Assembly: GCA_030834695.1 (NCBI GenBank)
Contig: JAUQXK010000071.1
Location: forward strand, 1-53,798
DNA: 53,798 nt
Direction of reading: 5' to 3'
DNA from: Desulfobacterales bacterium
Lineage (GTDB): Bacteria; Desulfobacterota; Desulfobacteria; Desulfobacterales; SpSt-501
Of the stretch, positions 7,948 through 18,000 are shown in pieces. The notes under the pieces were generated by a model that searched no databases, was not told where the DNA came from, and saw only the letters and a list, made by a program, of their open reading frames with translations. The position numbers and the translations under genes were made by a program. Position 1 is the stretch's first letter, and every line of letters begins with the position of its first letter.

Positions 7948-9182
7948 CTATGGGACGATTAGATTATAACCAGTTGATATTAATGTTAAAAAATTTGATT
8001 GCCCTTCTTCGGGAGCTCGATCGGAGTGGATTGCAGGGGGGATGTCGACGATCACAAAGGGGCTCAACCCCGCCATGATCTCGATAGTCTCGACAAAATT
8101 CCGGACCGTAGAACGTTTGAAATCGAAATCATTCACCGTACCAGTTTGTTACGGCGGCGGAGATAGTTGCCGGCGTTAAATCAGGACGGTCAGAAGATGG
8201 TTGCCTGCCTAAGCCTGGGCCTGGAGGAAAGCCACGCATACCGCACCGGTGATCTCTCCTTATTGAGCTTCCCCTCGTCCATTGCCCGCTTGAGCCAGAC
8301 GTTCAGCTGGGTTTTAGTAACATCCAGTTCCTTGCGCAGCTCGTCGGCGATGGCATCCAGCACCGCCTTGCGCTCCGGGCTGAACCGCCCCAGGATCAGG
8401 ACCGCCTTGGAGGTGATGGTGCTCAGCACGTTCCGGAGCTTCTCGCGGTTGAGCAGCAGGTAGATGAACTAGGCCACCTCCAGATCGTCCACCGTAACGG
8501 CCGGCTCGTCCGGCCGCGTGATGACCAACCCCGTCTGGCTGGCTCCGGAAAGGGCAATGCCCCATGCGGAAACCCCGTAAACCAGGCATCCGGAAAGATC
8601 GGCCTGCTGCAGGTCTGTCTCCACGAGGATCGCGCGTGTAAGGTCGGCGCCCGTGAGTTTCGCCCCCTTCAGGCTCGCCCGGTTCAAGCGCGCCCCGATC
8701 AACTTTGCCCCGGTCAGGTCAGCCCCGTCGAATCGGGACAATTCGAGGTTTGTTTCGGAAAGATTGGCTTCGGCAAGAACGGCGCCCGTCAGGTTGGAGC
8801 GTGTGATGCGGGCGCGCCGCATGTCGCAGCGGGATATGTCAGCCCCTACCAATATGGTACTGTTCATGTTGGCATCTAATAAGGACGACTCAGCCATTAT
8901 AGCTTTGCTGAAGTCTGATGCCGAGAGATTGGCCTTTGACAGACCAGCCGATGTAAGATTGGCGCCGTTAAGCCTGGCTGCTCCGAGATTTGCTGAAATG
9001 AGATTTGCTTTCTGAAGATCTGCTGCTCGCAGATCCGACTTCCCCAGATAAGCTTCGAAAAGATTCCTCCCACGCAAATCCGCCGCGCTCAGGTCCGGCT
9101 CGACGGAAAGGTTCTCCCGCCGCCATGCGTTCCATGATTCCACCCCTTCCGCCAACCTGGCCAGATGCACCGGATTCGCCAT
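7948..9182 (-). pseudogene. Broken pentapeptide-repeat protein gene with interrupted C-terminal domain
   Basis: From 9182 the frame encodes a pentapeptide-repeat protein ending ...VDDLEVA and then TAG (8469-8471). The same frame continues directly with FIYLLLNREKLRNVLSTI and VLILGRFSPERKAVLDAIADELRK, which in intact relatives follows ...LEVAQFIYLLLN; a CAG-to-TAG change explains the stop. After DELRK the sequence switches to a winged-helix-like stretch (DVTKTQLNVWLKRAMDEGKLNK) and stops at 8190. The missing next part of the domain (DFDFKRSTVRNFVETIEIMAGLSPFVIVDI) reappears at 8136-7948. So there is one nonsense mutation, one insertion or recombination and a decayed end. The family memory (Q at the stop, order of blocks) is recall, not a search. 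Confidence 0.75.
8469..9182 (-). CDS. Surviving pentapeptide-repeat ORF (N-terminal part of the broken gene)
   Basis: The 237-residue ORF begins MANPVHLARLAEGVESWNAWRREN, the standard lead-in of this protein type. It then runs about 30 A(D/N)Lxx repeats (residues ~32-195) that would fold as a right-handed quadrilateral beta-helix. It closes with SAWGIALSGASQ...VITRPDEPAVTVDDLEVA. If translated it could still fold, but it lacks the C-terminal nucleotide-binding/TIR-like domain its relatives carry. No function can be assigned; the premature TAG and the scrambled downstream sequence argue it is a relic. Confidence 0.7.
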   Translation of the reverse strand: MANPVHLARLAEGVESWNAWRRENLSVEPDLSAADLRGRNLFEAYLGKSDLRAADLQKANLISANLGAARLNGANLTSAGLSKANLSASDFSKAIMAESSLLDANMNSTILVGADISRCDMRRARITRSNLTGAVLAEANLSETNLELSRFDGADLTGAKLIGARLNRASLKGAKLTGADLTRAILVETDLQQADLSGCLVYGVSAWGIALSGASQTGLVITRPDEPAVTVDDLEVA

Positions 9183-9318
9183 GTCGCCCTCTCGCCGGAC
9201 AACCTGTGGTCATTCGTCAGTTTAAGCTCTTCAGTAAAATTCATCGTTTTTCAAATCACTTTCATCCGCGTACGACTTGTACCTTTATGTAAGTCCATCC
9301 ATCCCCTTATGTCAAAAG

Positions 9319-9345
9319 AATGATCGGTTTTTCTTACCGATCATT
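9319..9345. terminator. Perfect 10-bp hairpin in intergenic region
   Basis: AATGATCGGT (9319-9328) pairs with ACCGATCATT (9336-9345) around a T-rich loop, followed by TTA on the + strand and preceded by AAAAG. It lies in the gene-free stretch 9183-9571 and could end transcription leftward or rightward. Apart from this and the hairpin at 9448-9486 I see nothing else in that stretch. Confidence 0.4.
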
Positions 9346-9447
9346 TTAGGGGCGGCGTTGACAAAACAAGCTGAATTTGATAGAAATTTCGACCGGATAA
9401 GAATGTTTATAAATAACAAATTGTGAGGGTATTGCCGATGACGGCTC

Positions 9448-9486
9448 AAAACCCCGCTTCTCGCTTCAATGAGATGCGGGGTTTTT
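9448..9486 (+). terminator. Intrinsic terminator hairpin
   Basis: AAACCCCGC (9448-9456) pairs with GCGGGGTTT (9476-9484), followed by TTTGTTT. The shape is that of a rho-independent terminator on the + strand, although no + strand gene precedes it. It may be left from a deleted gene or insulate the metallophosphoesterase gene. Confidence 0.6.
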
Positions 9487-9571
9487 GTTTGAGATATAAA
9501 AATATTGTCCGAGATATCGCAAATCGGCGTCATCTTCTGAAGATTATCCACGTGCAACCTGAGATGGTAGC

Positions 9572-10558
9572 ATGAAAACGAAAGTTTTTGTTTTCATACT
9601 TAATCTATTCGCGCTTAGTTATTTTGGATGTGCTGCAGGAGGCCGTCACATTGGAAATCTTTCGGCTACTTCTTCAAAGGTCGAGATTTCTGCGTCAAAT
9701 CAAGCGGCCGGAAACAAAACGTATCATCATCTTGTTATTCTGGGCGACCCTCATCTACCTGGCAAAAACATCGAAGCTAAAGAAAATGTTATCAAAAAAA
9801 TCAATTCATGGAACGATGTGGATATGGTCATAGCGGTAGGGGATATCTGTGAAGACCTTGGCACGGACAACGAGTATGAGGCTGCAAAAAAGTTTTTCGA
9901 CAAGATGGACAAGCCGCTCTTTCCAATTGCGGGCAATCACGACTATTTGTATTCAAGCTTTTTGAGCCCGCAAGGAAAGCGAGTGAGAGCCGATGCGGCA
10001 TCCATGCAAAAAAAGCTCAACAAATTTCGTGAGACTTTCGGGCTGCCGTCGATCTCTTATAGCAAGATGGCTGGCAGTTATCTGCTCGTTTTCCTCTCGC
10101 CGGATGGGTCGGACCACCTATCCGAGATGTCAGACCAGCAAATTGGTTGGCTGCGAGCAGAATTGGAGAAAAACAAGGATGCACCGACAATCATCTTTTT
10201 TCACGCGCCCTTGAATGGCACCCTGCGCGACTATAACAGCAACGCGAATACGCCGAATTTTATTGCGCAGCCATATGAAAAAATCCACGAGATCCTTGTG
10301 CAGAATTCGCAAGTGTTTCTCTGGGTTTCCGGTCATACCCACACATCTCCCAAAGAGGAGAGCTTTGCCGCGCCTATCAATATTTACGAAAACCGGGTAA
10401 CGAATATTCATAATACGGACATGAATCGTGAGACGATCTGGACCAATTCGCTGCTCTTGTATCCAGACAAAATCGTTGTCAAGACATACCAACACAAAAA
10501 AGATATCTGGCTTCCGGACTTTGAGCGAACTTATCAGTTCCTAAGCGTTAAGCCATGA
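9572..10558 (+). CDS. Metallophosphoesterase lipoprotein
   Basis: A 328-residue protein. Residues 1-19 are a lipoprotein signal ending in SYFGC, so it is predicted to be anchored in the envelope. The calcineurin-like phosphoesterase motifs follow in order: GDPHLPG (about residue 58), VGDICED, GNHDYLY, FFHAPLN and GHTHTSPKEE, supplying the Asp, Asn and His ligands of a di-metal centre. The substrate is unknown; extracytoplasmic relatives cleave phosphodiesters, nucleotides or wall/lipid phosphates. The gene is more AT-rich than its neighbours and uses many AAA/AAT codons, which suggests acquisition by transfer. It stands alone between hairpins upstream and a sensor kinase downstream. Confidence 0.88.
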   Translation: MKTKVFVFILNLFALSYFGCAAGGRHIGNLSATSSKVEISASNQAAGNKTYHHLVILGDPHLPGKNIEAKENVIKKINSWNDVDMVIAVGDICEDLGTDNEYEAAKKFFDKMDKPLFPIAGNHDYLYSSFLSPQGKRVRADAASMQKKLNKFRETFGLPSISYSKMAGSYLLVFLSPDGSDHLSEMSDQQIGWLRAELEKNKDAPTIIFFHAPLNGTLRDYNSNANTPNFIAQPYEKIHEILVQNSQVFLWVSGHTHTSPKEESFAAPINIYENRVTNIHNTDMNRETIWTNSLLLYPDKIVVKTYQHKKDIWLPDFERTYQFLSVKP

Positions 10559-10973
10559 TTTTAGCTTGATTTCGCCTGGGATATTAGAATCAATTGGTCT
10601 AATGCTAAGGAAGAGAGGCGCTGAAATTCTTCCCGGGAGCAAAGAGAGAATCCCTCTGTATTTAGCCGCTGTCGCTAAGAATAAGAAATGTGTTCGATAG
10701 CCTTATATCGAAATATCGCGGACATGTATCACCGAAAGGGCACTTCTGAGATAGGTTCAGCCAATGCCCTGAGCCGACGGCCCTAAATCTCCAGATAAGA
10801 AACTCATGGTAATTCACAAAAGATTTCAATATCTTTGATCGTCCATCCCAATTCAATTCTTCCAGGTGGGATGTAAAGGCCTGGCGCGGCCTTCTAGAGA
10901 TCATGCATTTGCAAAAGCAGAAGACCATTGCGAACAGATTTTGCTGTTCCCCGTATAGGCCGAGAGGAGTGCC
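10559..10973. other. Gene-free stretch before the hybrid kinase
   Basis: I see no convincing gene, repeat or terminator in these 415 bases. A 32-codon frame at 10601-10699 has no ribosome site. A good ribosome site for the kinase, GAGGAG, lies at about 10965. Confidence 0.4.
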
Positions 10974-13900
10974 ATGCGACAGCAAAGAATGAGGCTAACG
11001 AAGATACTATGGTGGGCGCTTTTTGTGCAACTGCTGGTCTTGGTGACCGGTTTCGGCATTTGGACCTGGCTCGACTTTGCCGAAGCAGAGCAAGAGGCCC
11101 GTAGAGACATCGAGAACTCCAGTTTAGTGCTGGAGGAACACGTTCTGCGCTCGCTATCGGCAATAGATGGAGCATTGCTTCAAACAGCCGATCTTGTCCA
11201 TGAAATCGGCCTGAAGGAATTGCACTTGGAGACCACTTGGAAGCGCCTCAAATCGATAGCGAAGCCGTTGCCTCGTTCTGGTGCCATTTTTATTTATGAC
11301 CTAAACGGCGACACCATGGCCGCAAGCACTTCCCATCCTGCTCCCGTATTTAATGCCTCCGACCGAGAGTATTTTCAGCACATAGTTGCCCTAAAGGCCG
11401 ATCACTATATCGGCAAGGCCATAAAAGGCCGAACGGTTCACCAATTTTTCTTCCCCGTTGCACGGTCGATCAAAGCGGCGGACGGCCAGGTGCAGGCGGT
11501 GGTGCAAGTCGGGGTGGAGGTCGATTACCTTGCCGATCTGTTCACAAAGGCGGAACTGAGAGGCAAGGCATTCCGTCTTTACCTGAGGTCCGATGGAGCC
11601 CTGGTTGCGCGTCATCCAATGACCGAACAACTCTTGGATGAAAGCATCGCATCGCTTCCGTTCTTTTCAGCGCTGTCGGCGGGAACCTCTCACTGGACCG
11701 GTTGGGTGAACGAAAAAATGGGCCGTCAGCTTGCTACAGCCCGCCAAGTGAGTGAGTTGTCTCTGCTCTTAACGGCTTCTATGCCTTACGAGGAGGTCTT
11801 CGGACACGCTTACAATCAGCTGATGTGGCGGGGGGTAGGGCTGCTTGCGGCTGTTGGGATTCTGATAACGCTCGGGGCCATGTTACTCAAGAGTGTAAGT
11901 CGCGAAGAGCAAAGCCAAAACGCATTGCGTGAGGTCAACGAACGTTACGAATTGGTGTTGGAGGGAGCACAGTCCGGGATTTGGGACTGGGACGTCCCTC
12001 GGCGCAAGATTGTGTTCTCGCGGGTTTGGAAGACCATGCGTGGGTTCGGAGAACAGGAAGTCAGCGATAACGAGGAAGAATGGAGCCGCAGGATCCATCC
12101 GGAGGACGCCCCGAGAGTGACGGCGGCGGTGCAGGCGCACATTGAAGGGAAAACGCCCATATTTAATGAGGAATACCGCGTGCAACGCAAGGATGGCTCG
12201 TGGATGTGGATTGCCGATCGAGGCATCGCCAAGCGGGACGCGACAGGCGGTGTGGTGCGAATGGCGGGTTCTGGGATCGACATCACCGAGCGCAAGCAGG
12301 CCGAGGCGTCGCTGCGAGAGAGCGAATCCAAGTATCGCAACTTGTTCGAGAATATGACCGAGGAAGTGCATTTCTGGCAGCTCGTGCGAGACGAGGCCGG
12401 TCGGATCAAGACCTGGCGGCTGGTGGACGTCAACCCGCCGACGATTAAGAGCTGGGGCAGGGGCTCGGTCGACGAAATCAGGGGTAAAACCACCGATGAG
12501 ATTTTCGGCCCCGATGCCACTGATCACTACATGCCGGTCGTGCAGAAGATCATGACGGAAGGCGTTCCCTACTCCTTCGAAGACTATTTTCCCAATCTCG
12601 GTAAGTATTTTCGGTTTACCAGCGTTCCCTTGGGGGACCATTTCATTACCACGGGGGCAGACATCACGGACATCAGGAAAGCGCATGAGGCCTTGCGCGA
12701 GAGCGAACAGCGCTTCCGCCTGGCCCTGAAGAATTCTCCGGTGGTGGTGGCGATGCAGGACAGCAACCTGGTATACCAGTGGGCGTACAACACCCGGACG
12801 CAGCGATCTGAATACGTCGTCGGCAAGACGGACATGGACCTCTTTGCCCCCGAGGACATGCCTTCAATCCTGGAAGCCAAGAGCAATGTGCTCCAGACCG
12901 GCGAAGTGGTCCGTCACAAGCATTGGCTGACCAGTAACGGACAGCGCGTATTCCTCGACTGCTACTATGAGCCGGTACGGGATTCCGCCGGGAAGATCAT
13001 CGGGGTAGGCATAGCGGCTGTCAATCTCACTGAGCAGAAACAGGCCGAGCAGGCCCTGCGCGAAAGCGAAGAACTCAACCGCCGCACTTTGCAGGCGCTG
13101 CCGGCGCACATCGCCGTGCTCGACCGCGAAGGCCGCATCATCGCCACCAATCAGGCGTGGGAGGAGTGTGCGGCGCAGAATGAAGCCGCCGGCAAGCCAT
13201 CGGTCGCTGTGGGCGCCAGCTACCTCGAAGTTTGCCGCCACGCCACTGCCGACAAGGATGAGTCCGCCGCCCAGGCGCTGGCCGGCATCGAGGCGGTGAT
13301 GACGGGCCGGCAAGCGCAGTTCGCGATGGAGTATCCATGCCACGGCCCGCAGGAGCAGCGCTGGTTCTACATGACGGTCGTGCCGCTGGGCACTCCGGGC
13401 CAAAGCGGGGTGGTCGTTACGCACTTGAACATCACGGAGCGAAAACTGGCCGAGGAGGGATTGCGGCACTTGAATCTATCCTTGGAGCAGCGGGTCGCCG
13501 AGCGCACCTCCGAGTTGACCCATACGGTTGAAGCACTGCAAGGTGAAATCGAGCAGCGCGTGCGGGCCGAGGAAGAGCTGAAGCTGGCCAACGAGCAGCT
13601 GGCCCAACGGGCCGTTCAGCTGCGGCGTTTGGCAGGCGAGCTGACCGCAGTCGAGCAGACCGAACGCAAACGCCTATCAAGGATTTTGCACGATGGACTT
13701 CAGCAGCATCTGGCATCGGCAAAAATGCAGATAGGAGGTCTGGCAGAGCAGATCGACAACGAGGATCTCAAACAAACCGCGGAGGAGATCGAAAAAATCA
13801 TCGGCGAAGGCGTGGGCATATCCCGATCGTTGAGTGCAGAGCTCTGCCCTCCCATCCTGCACGAAGGCGGGCTCTCGGAGGGGCTGGAGTGGCTGATCCG

Positions 13901-14729
13901 ATGGATGCGGGAGAAACATCGCTTCAGGGTCGATCTTTCGCTGGGAGCCGTTCCGGAGCTGCGCGAAGATGTAAAAATGCTGGTCTTCGAGTCCGTGCGG
14001 GAGCTGCTGTTCAACGCCATCAAGCATGCGCAGGCACCCCGGGCCCAGGTCCGCCTGGAGTTGGGGGGTGAGGGCAAGATGCGGGTAACCGTAAGCGATG
14101 AGGGGGCTGGTTTTGATCCCCGCCGGATTTTGCCTGCAGGGGATGGGGGAGGATTCGGCCTTTTCAGCATCCGCGAGCGGATCGGTCTGATCGGCGGCAA
14201 GCTTGAAATCGACAGTGCTCCCGGCAGGGGTAGCCGCGTGGCGCTGATCGTGCCTCATGGCCCAGTGGATGCGGTCCCGTTCCCGGCGGATGGTATAAAC
14301 ACTGCCGTCGTTCTGCCGCCAAGAGGCGCTGCGGACGATCAGCCTACGACCATTCGAGTGCTGCTTGTTGATGACCATGAACTTTTCAGAAACGGTGTGG
14401 GCCGGCTGTTAAAAATTGAGTCGGGCCTTGAAGTCATCGGGGAAGCCAAGGACGGGCAGGAGGCGATCGAGTTCACCCAGAAGCACAACCCGGATGTAAT
14501 CCTGATGGACATCGGATTGCCCGGCATCAACGGGATAGAAGCCACGCGGGTAATTCATAAGCAACATCCGGAGATTTGCATCATCGGCCTTTCGATGTAC
14601 GACGATCCGGAAAAAGAGCAGGCCATGCGCACAGCCGGCGCGGCCGACTATAGGACCAAGGAGTGCGCTGCCGCTGAACTCATTGCCGCCATTCGTGAGG
14701 GTCTGCAAATACGGAAGCCCTCACTATAA
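10974..14729 (+). CDS. Hybrid sensor histidine kinase, Cache-PAS(x4)-HisKA_3-HATPase-receiver
   Basis: The protein has 1251 residues. Transmembrane segments at about 12-32 and 281-304 flank a periplasmic double-Cache-like sensor. Four PAS domains follow (about 322-440, 450-565, 570-685, 690-822); the first has the PAS_3-type WDWD...WSRRIHPED pattern. A coiled coil leads to a NarX/DegS-type (HisKA_3) domain with the phospho-accepting His at residue 906 (RILHDGLQQH). A HATPase_c follows (N-box FNAIKHA near 1012, GFGLFSIRERI). A C-terminal receiver carries the Asp in VILMDIGLPG near 1179. The receiver resembles the NarL class but has no HTH, so output needs another protein. In the receiver the usual Thr/Ser position is GLSMYDD. 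The start has GAGGAG upstream. No partner regulator lies next to it. Confidence 0.92.
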   Translation: MRQQRMRLTKILWWALFVQLLVLVTGFGIWTWLDFAEAEQEARRDIENSSLVLEEHVLRSLSAIDGALLQTADLVHEIGLKELHLETTWKRLKSIAKPLPRSGAIFIYDLNGDTMAASTSHPAPVFNASDREYFQHIVALKADHYIGKAIKGRTVHQFFFPVARSIKAADGQVQAVVQVGVEVDYLADLFTKAELRGKAFRLYLRSDGALVARHPMTEQLLDESIASLPFFSALSAGTSHWTGWVNEKMGRQLATARQVSELSLLLTASMPYEEVFGHAYNQLMWRGVGLLAAVGILITLGAMLLKSVSREEQSQNALREVNERYELVLEGAQSGIWDWDVPRRKIVFSRVWKTMRGFGEQEVSDNEEEWSRRIHPEDAPRVTAAVQAHIEGKTPIFNEEYRVQRKDGSWMWIADRGIAKRDATGGVVRMAGSGIDITERKQAEASLRESESKYRNLFENMTEEVHFWQLVRDEAGRIKTWRLVDVNPPTIKSWGRGSVDEIRGKTTDEIFGPDATDHYMPVVQKIMTEGVPYSFEDYFPNLGKYFRFTSVPLGDHFITTGADITDIRKAHEALRESEQRFRLALKNSPVVVAMQDSNLVYQWAYNTRTQRSEYVVGKTDMDLFAPEDMPSILEAKSNVLQTGEVVRHKHWLTSNGQRVFLDCYYEPVRDSAGKIIGVGIAAVNLTEQKQAEQALRESEELNRRTLQALPAHIAVLDREGRIIATNQAWEECAAQNEAAGKPSVAVGASYLEVCRHATADKDESAAQALAGIEAVMTGRQAQFAMEYPCHGPQEQRWFYMTVVPLGTPGQSGVVVTHLNITERKLAEEGLRHLNLSLEQRVAERTSELTHTVEALQGEIEQRVRAEEELKLANEQLAQRAVQLRRLAGELTAVEQTERKRLSRILHDGLQQHLASAKMQIGGLAEQIDNEDLKQTAEEIEKIIGEGVGISRSLSAELCPPILHEGGLSEGLEWLIRWMREKHRFRVDLSLGAVPELREDVKMLVFESVRELLFNAIKHAQAPRAQVRLELGGEGKMRVTVSDEGAGFDPRRILPAGDGGGFGLFSIRERIGLIGGKLEIDSAPGRGSRVALIVPHGPVDAVPFPADGINTAVVLPPRGAADDQPTTIRVLLVDDHELFRNGVGRLLKIESGLEVIGEAKDGQEAIEFTQKHNPDVILMDIGLPGINGIEATRVIHKQHPEICIIGLSMYDDPEKEQAMRTAGAADYRTKECAAAELIAAIREGLQIRKPSL

Positions 14730-15016
14730 TAAAAACAGCCGGCTGGTGTGGACAGCCTGGTTATCATCCTCACTGGCAGAAAGCCAGATAGACCGTCTCG
14801 CTGGGCTATATCGCATGCAAAAAGGCCTGACTCCCTCAGGTGTTGCTGACAGCAAATCAACCAGCGTTCGGTTTTAAAAACCCGGGATGTCAAAATCAGC
14901 GGGGCATCCCTGCGTTCATGCATATTTAGGGGTCCATTAAAAATCACCCCTACCCTTTATTTTCCGAAGAAGAGAAAAGCCGTTTCTTGGCAAACAGGAG
15001 GATAGGATTAATCGGC

Positions 15017-18000
15017 TCACGCAAAAACCATCTCGATCACCGGCGCTTCCCATTTCTCCGCCCTGATACGGCCCCTGAAATCCTCCTGCGGGTCCATTCG
15101 GTCACGTTCAATCATGGCCACCACGCGCACCTCGCTGATTTCGTCAAGCTTGTCTTTCCATCGGCTGGACGCACTTTGCGACAACCTGCCCACACAGAAC
15201 CCCTCTTGGTCGCAAATCTTTATTGCCGCGTCTTCGGCTGCCAGAAAAACCTTCTCCCCGGCTTGAATCCGCGCCAGATGCGCATGAACGGCGTGGCTTT
15301 GCGGAAACACGCCGGCGTAGTCGAGATAGATGTCGCTCAGCCCCAGCGCTTCGTATTGCCGGAATGCACTTTCCTCCTCCCTGCCGGCGTCGGCCGAGCC
15401 CTTTCTGTGAAGGAAGCATTCCCTCTTGAGTCCCTTCAAGAACGGATTCGGCCGCTCCGCCAGCTTCATCAGGGCGAGGGTTTCCCTGGCCCGTGTCATG
15501 CCAACGTACAGGGTGCGGCGCTCCTCTTCGATTCGGGCCGGGTCGTCCGACCACGGCCAGCCGCCGTCGAGGATGATCACGTGGGCGAACTCCAGGCCTT
15601 TGGTGGAGTGGATGGTGCCGAGAAATATCCCGCTGCCCAGCGATTTTTCGCGCCGCTGCTCGGCGATGAAGTCGTATAGCGCATCGACCGCCCACCCGAC
15701 CGGCAGCATGGCATCCGCGGTTTCATCGACCAGTGCCTGGACGAAGCCATCCAGCATCTGCCACCAGGGGCTGCCCCTGCTATTCGAACTCAGTTCATCG
15801 AGCACGCCCAGCAGCTCCGAGGCTTTGCGGTTTTCCGCCTTGCGATCGGACAACGCCTCGATGAACGCCGCGAACTCGCGCACGCGGTGCAGCGGCAGGC
15901 TGGTTTCGAGGAGAACCTTCACGGGAAGCCCGGCCTCCTCCAGCACGGACCGGACCGGCGCCAGGTCCCTGCGGCTCCGCGCCAGAACCGCGCATTCCGC
16001 CCAGTCCAGATCCGGCGAAAGCCCTCTCAGGCGTTCCAGCTCGGACTTCACGCACTCGGCCTGGTGCCGGCGGTTCCCGACGGCGACCACCTGCACCCGG
16101 CCCTTCGACACCGGATCGAGCAGCTCCCACCGGCCTCCCGGGCTGTTGGGCGCTCTCTCGCGGTTGATGCGGATCGGGTGCTCGGTTTTCATCCGATCCA
16201 GGTTGCGCCGGATCAGCTGGTTGGAGGCGTCGATGATGTGCCGGGTGGACCGGTAGTTCTCTACGAGATAAACCACCTTAGCCGGATAGTCCTGCTGGAA
16301 CCGGCGGATGAACTCCACGTTCGCGCCTCTGAAGGCGTAGATGTTCTGGTCGTCGTCGCCGACCGCCATGATTGAAAGCTTCCCCTCGCCGTCCTCCAGG
16401 GTGCGTCCGGCGATGGCCGAGACCAGGTCGTACTGCGCCTGGTCGATGTCCTGGTACTCGTCCACCAGGATGTGGCTGGTAACCCCCAACAGCCGGTCGC
16501 GTATTTCGTCCGGCGGGACGCCCGGCACGTCGGACTCGCCCCTGAGAAGGCGCACCGCGTCGACGACGATTTTCCCAAAGTCGATTTCCCGGTCGCGGCT
16601 GGCCTCGGCCAGTTCTCGAACGGAGATGCCGGCGATCCGCATGGCGGCCCCGTGATAGGTGGCCACCAACACCCCGCCCGCCTCTTTCCCTACCAGGGCG
16701 TTCAACCGCCGGCGCAGGCTGACCGCGGCGCTGTGGTTGAAGCATAAGACCAGGATCTGCCGGGACGGCACCCGCTCGACCTGCAGGAGGTAGGCGCAGC
16801 GGTGCACGACCACGGTGGTTTTTCCGGAGCCGGGACCGGCGAGCACGAGCGTGTTCTGCTCCAGCGAGCTGCCGACGGTGGCGATCTGAACCGGGTTGCC
16901 GAGCTTTTCGACGATGTTCCGGTAGGTTTCCTGGGTGGTGGCCCTTTTGATCACATCCTGCCGGTCGGCGAAATACTTTCTGACGAATTTGATGCGCCCG
17001 AGCGTGAAATAATCCAGCACCAGCGCAAGCGCCCGGGTAATCTTTTCCACTGCCAGCTGCACATACGCCATCATCACGTGCACCTGAAAGCGCTTCTCGC
17101 GGTAGTGCACGGCCAGCGGCTTGAAATCCCCCACGGTGTAACGCCGGGCCCGGTCTTCGGTTTTGAGCCTGACGGTCATGGCCTGCCGCATGATCGCCAA
17201 ACCGCCCTGCAGGGTGATGGCTTTGTGCTCGTGCAGGAACATGAGCGCGCGATCGACCGCGGCCAGCGGTTTCTTGACTTCGGACCTCAATGCGATGTCC
17301 GCCAGAACGGCGGCGGTCAGTTCGTTGCTCGCGAAGGACAGGGTCACATCGCCGCCGTTGGCGGCTCCAGGCTCCGTCAGCGTCTTCTCGGCCTTCTCGA
17401 CCAGCATTTTCAAAATGACGAAGGCGGTCTCGCGCCTCAGCCGGGCGGTCTTCCGGATCGCTTCCCAGCTGCGCTGCAGCCGCACCTGGAACCGGTCCCG
17501 CCCGAGGTGCTGCAGCTCCAGGCTCCCCAGGCCGGCGGCCAACCCTTTGCCGTCGCGAGACAGGCCGGTTACCAGCGCCCGGACCGCCAGGGGGGTGGCC
17601 TCCGAGTCGTCGGTTTTAACCCTCTGGGCCATTCGCCGCACGTCGAGCTCGACCCAGCGACCGTCGTCGGCGTCCGGATCCTCTGTCTGCATCAGGCCGA
17701 GGAGGCGTTCTTCGAGGTCGGACACCCTCTGCAGGACCTGCACGGCATGCCCCCGGCCCCTGGGCCGCAGAATGGCGGTCAGCAGGATGCCGCGGTCGAC
17801 CAGCCGAGCCTCGGCCATATCGTGGAGGGCGCGGATCACGACCTGCGCCGGAGTCAGGTTCCAGGCCTTCTCCACCTGCTGCAGCAGATCCCGGTCGTGG
17901 AACAGACTCTCGGCGATGCCGTCGGCGCTGAGCACCCGGTCTTCGGGGGCGTTGAACAGAGCGCGCAGGATGCTGCGCCACAATTCGGCGACAGACTCGG

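Noticed and set aside
8469-8471. Pyrrolysine or suppressed TAG in the pentapeptide protein
   Set aside because: The frame downstream is also broken by a foreign insert, so decay is simpler.
14881-14910. Terminator after the hybrid kinase
   Set aside because: GGGATG/CATCCC forms only a short stem without a T-run.
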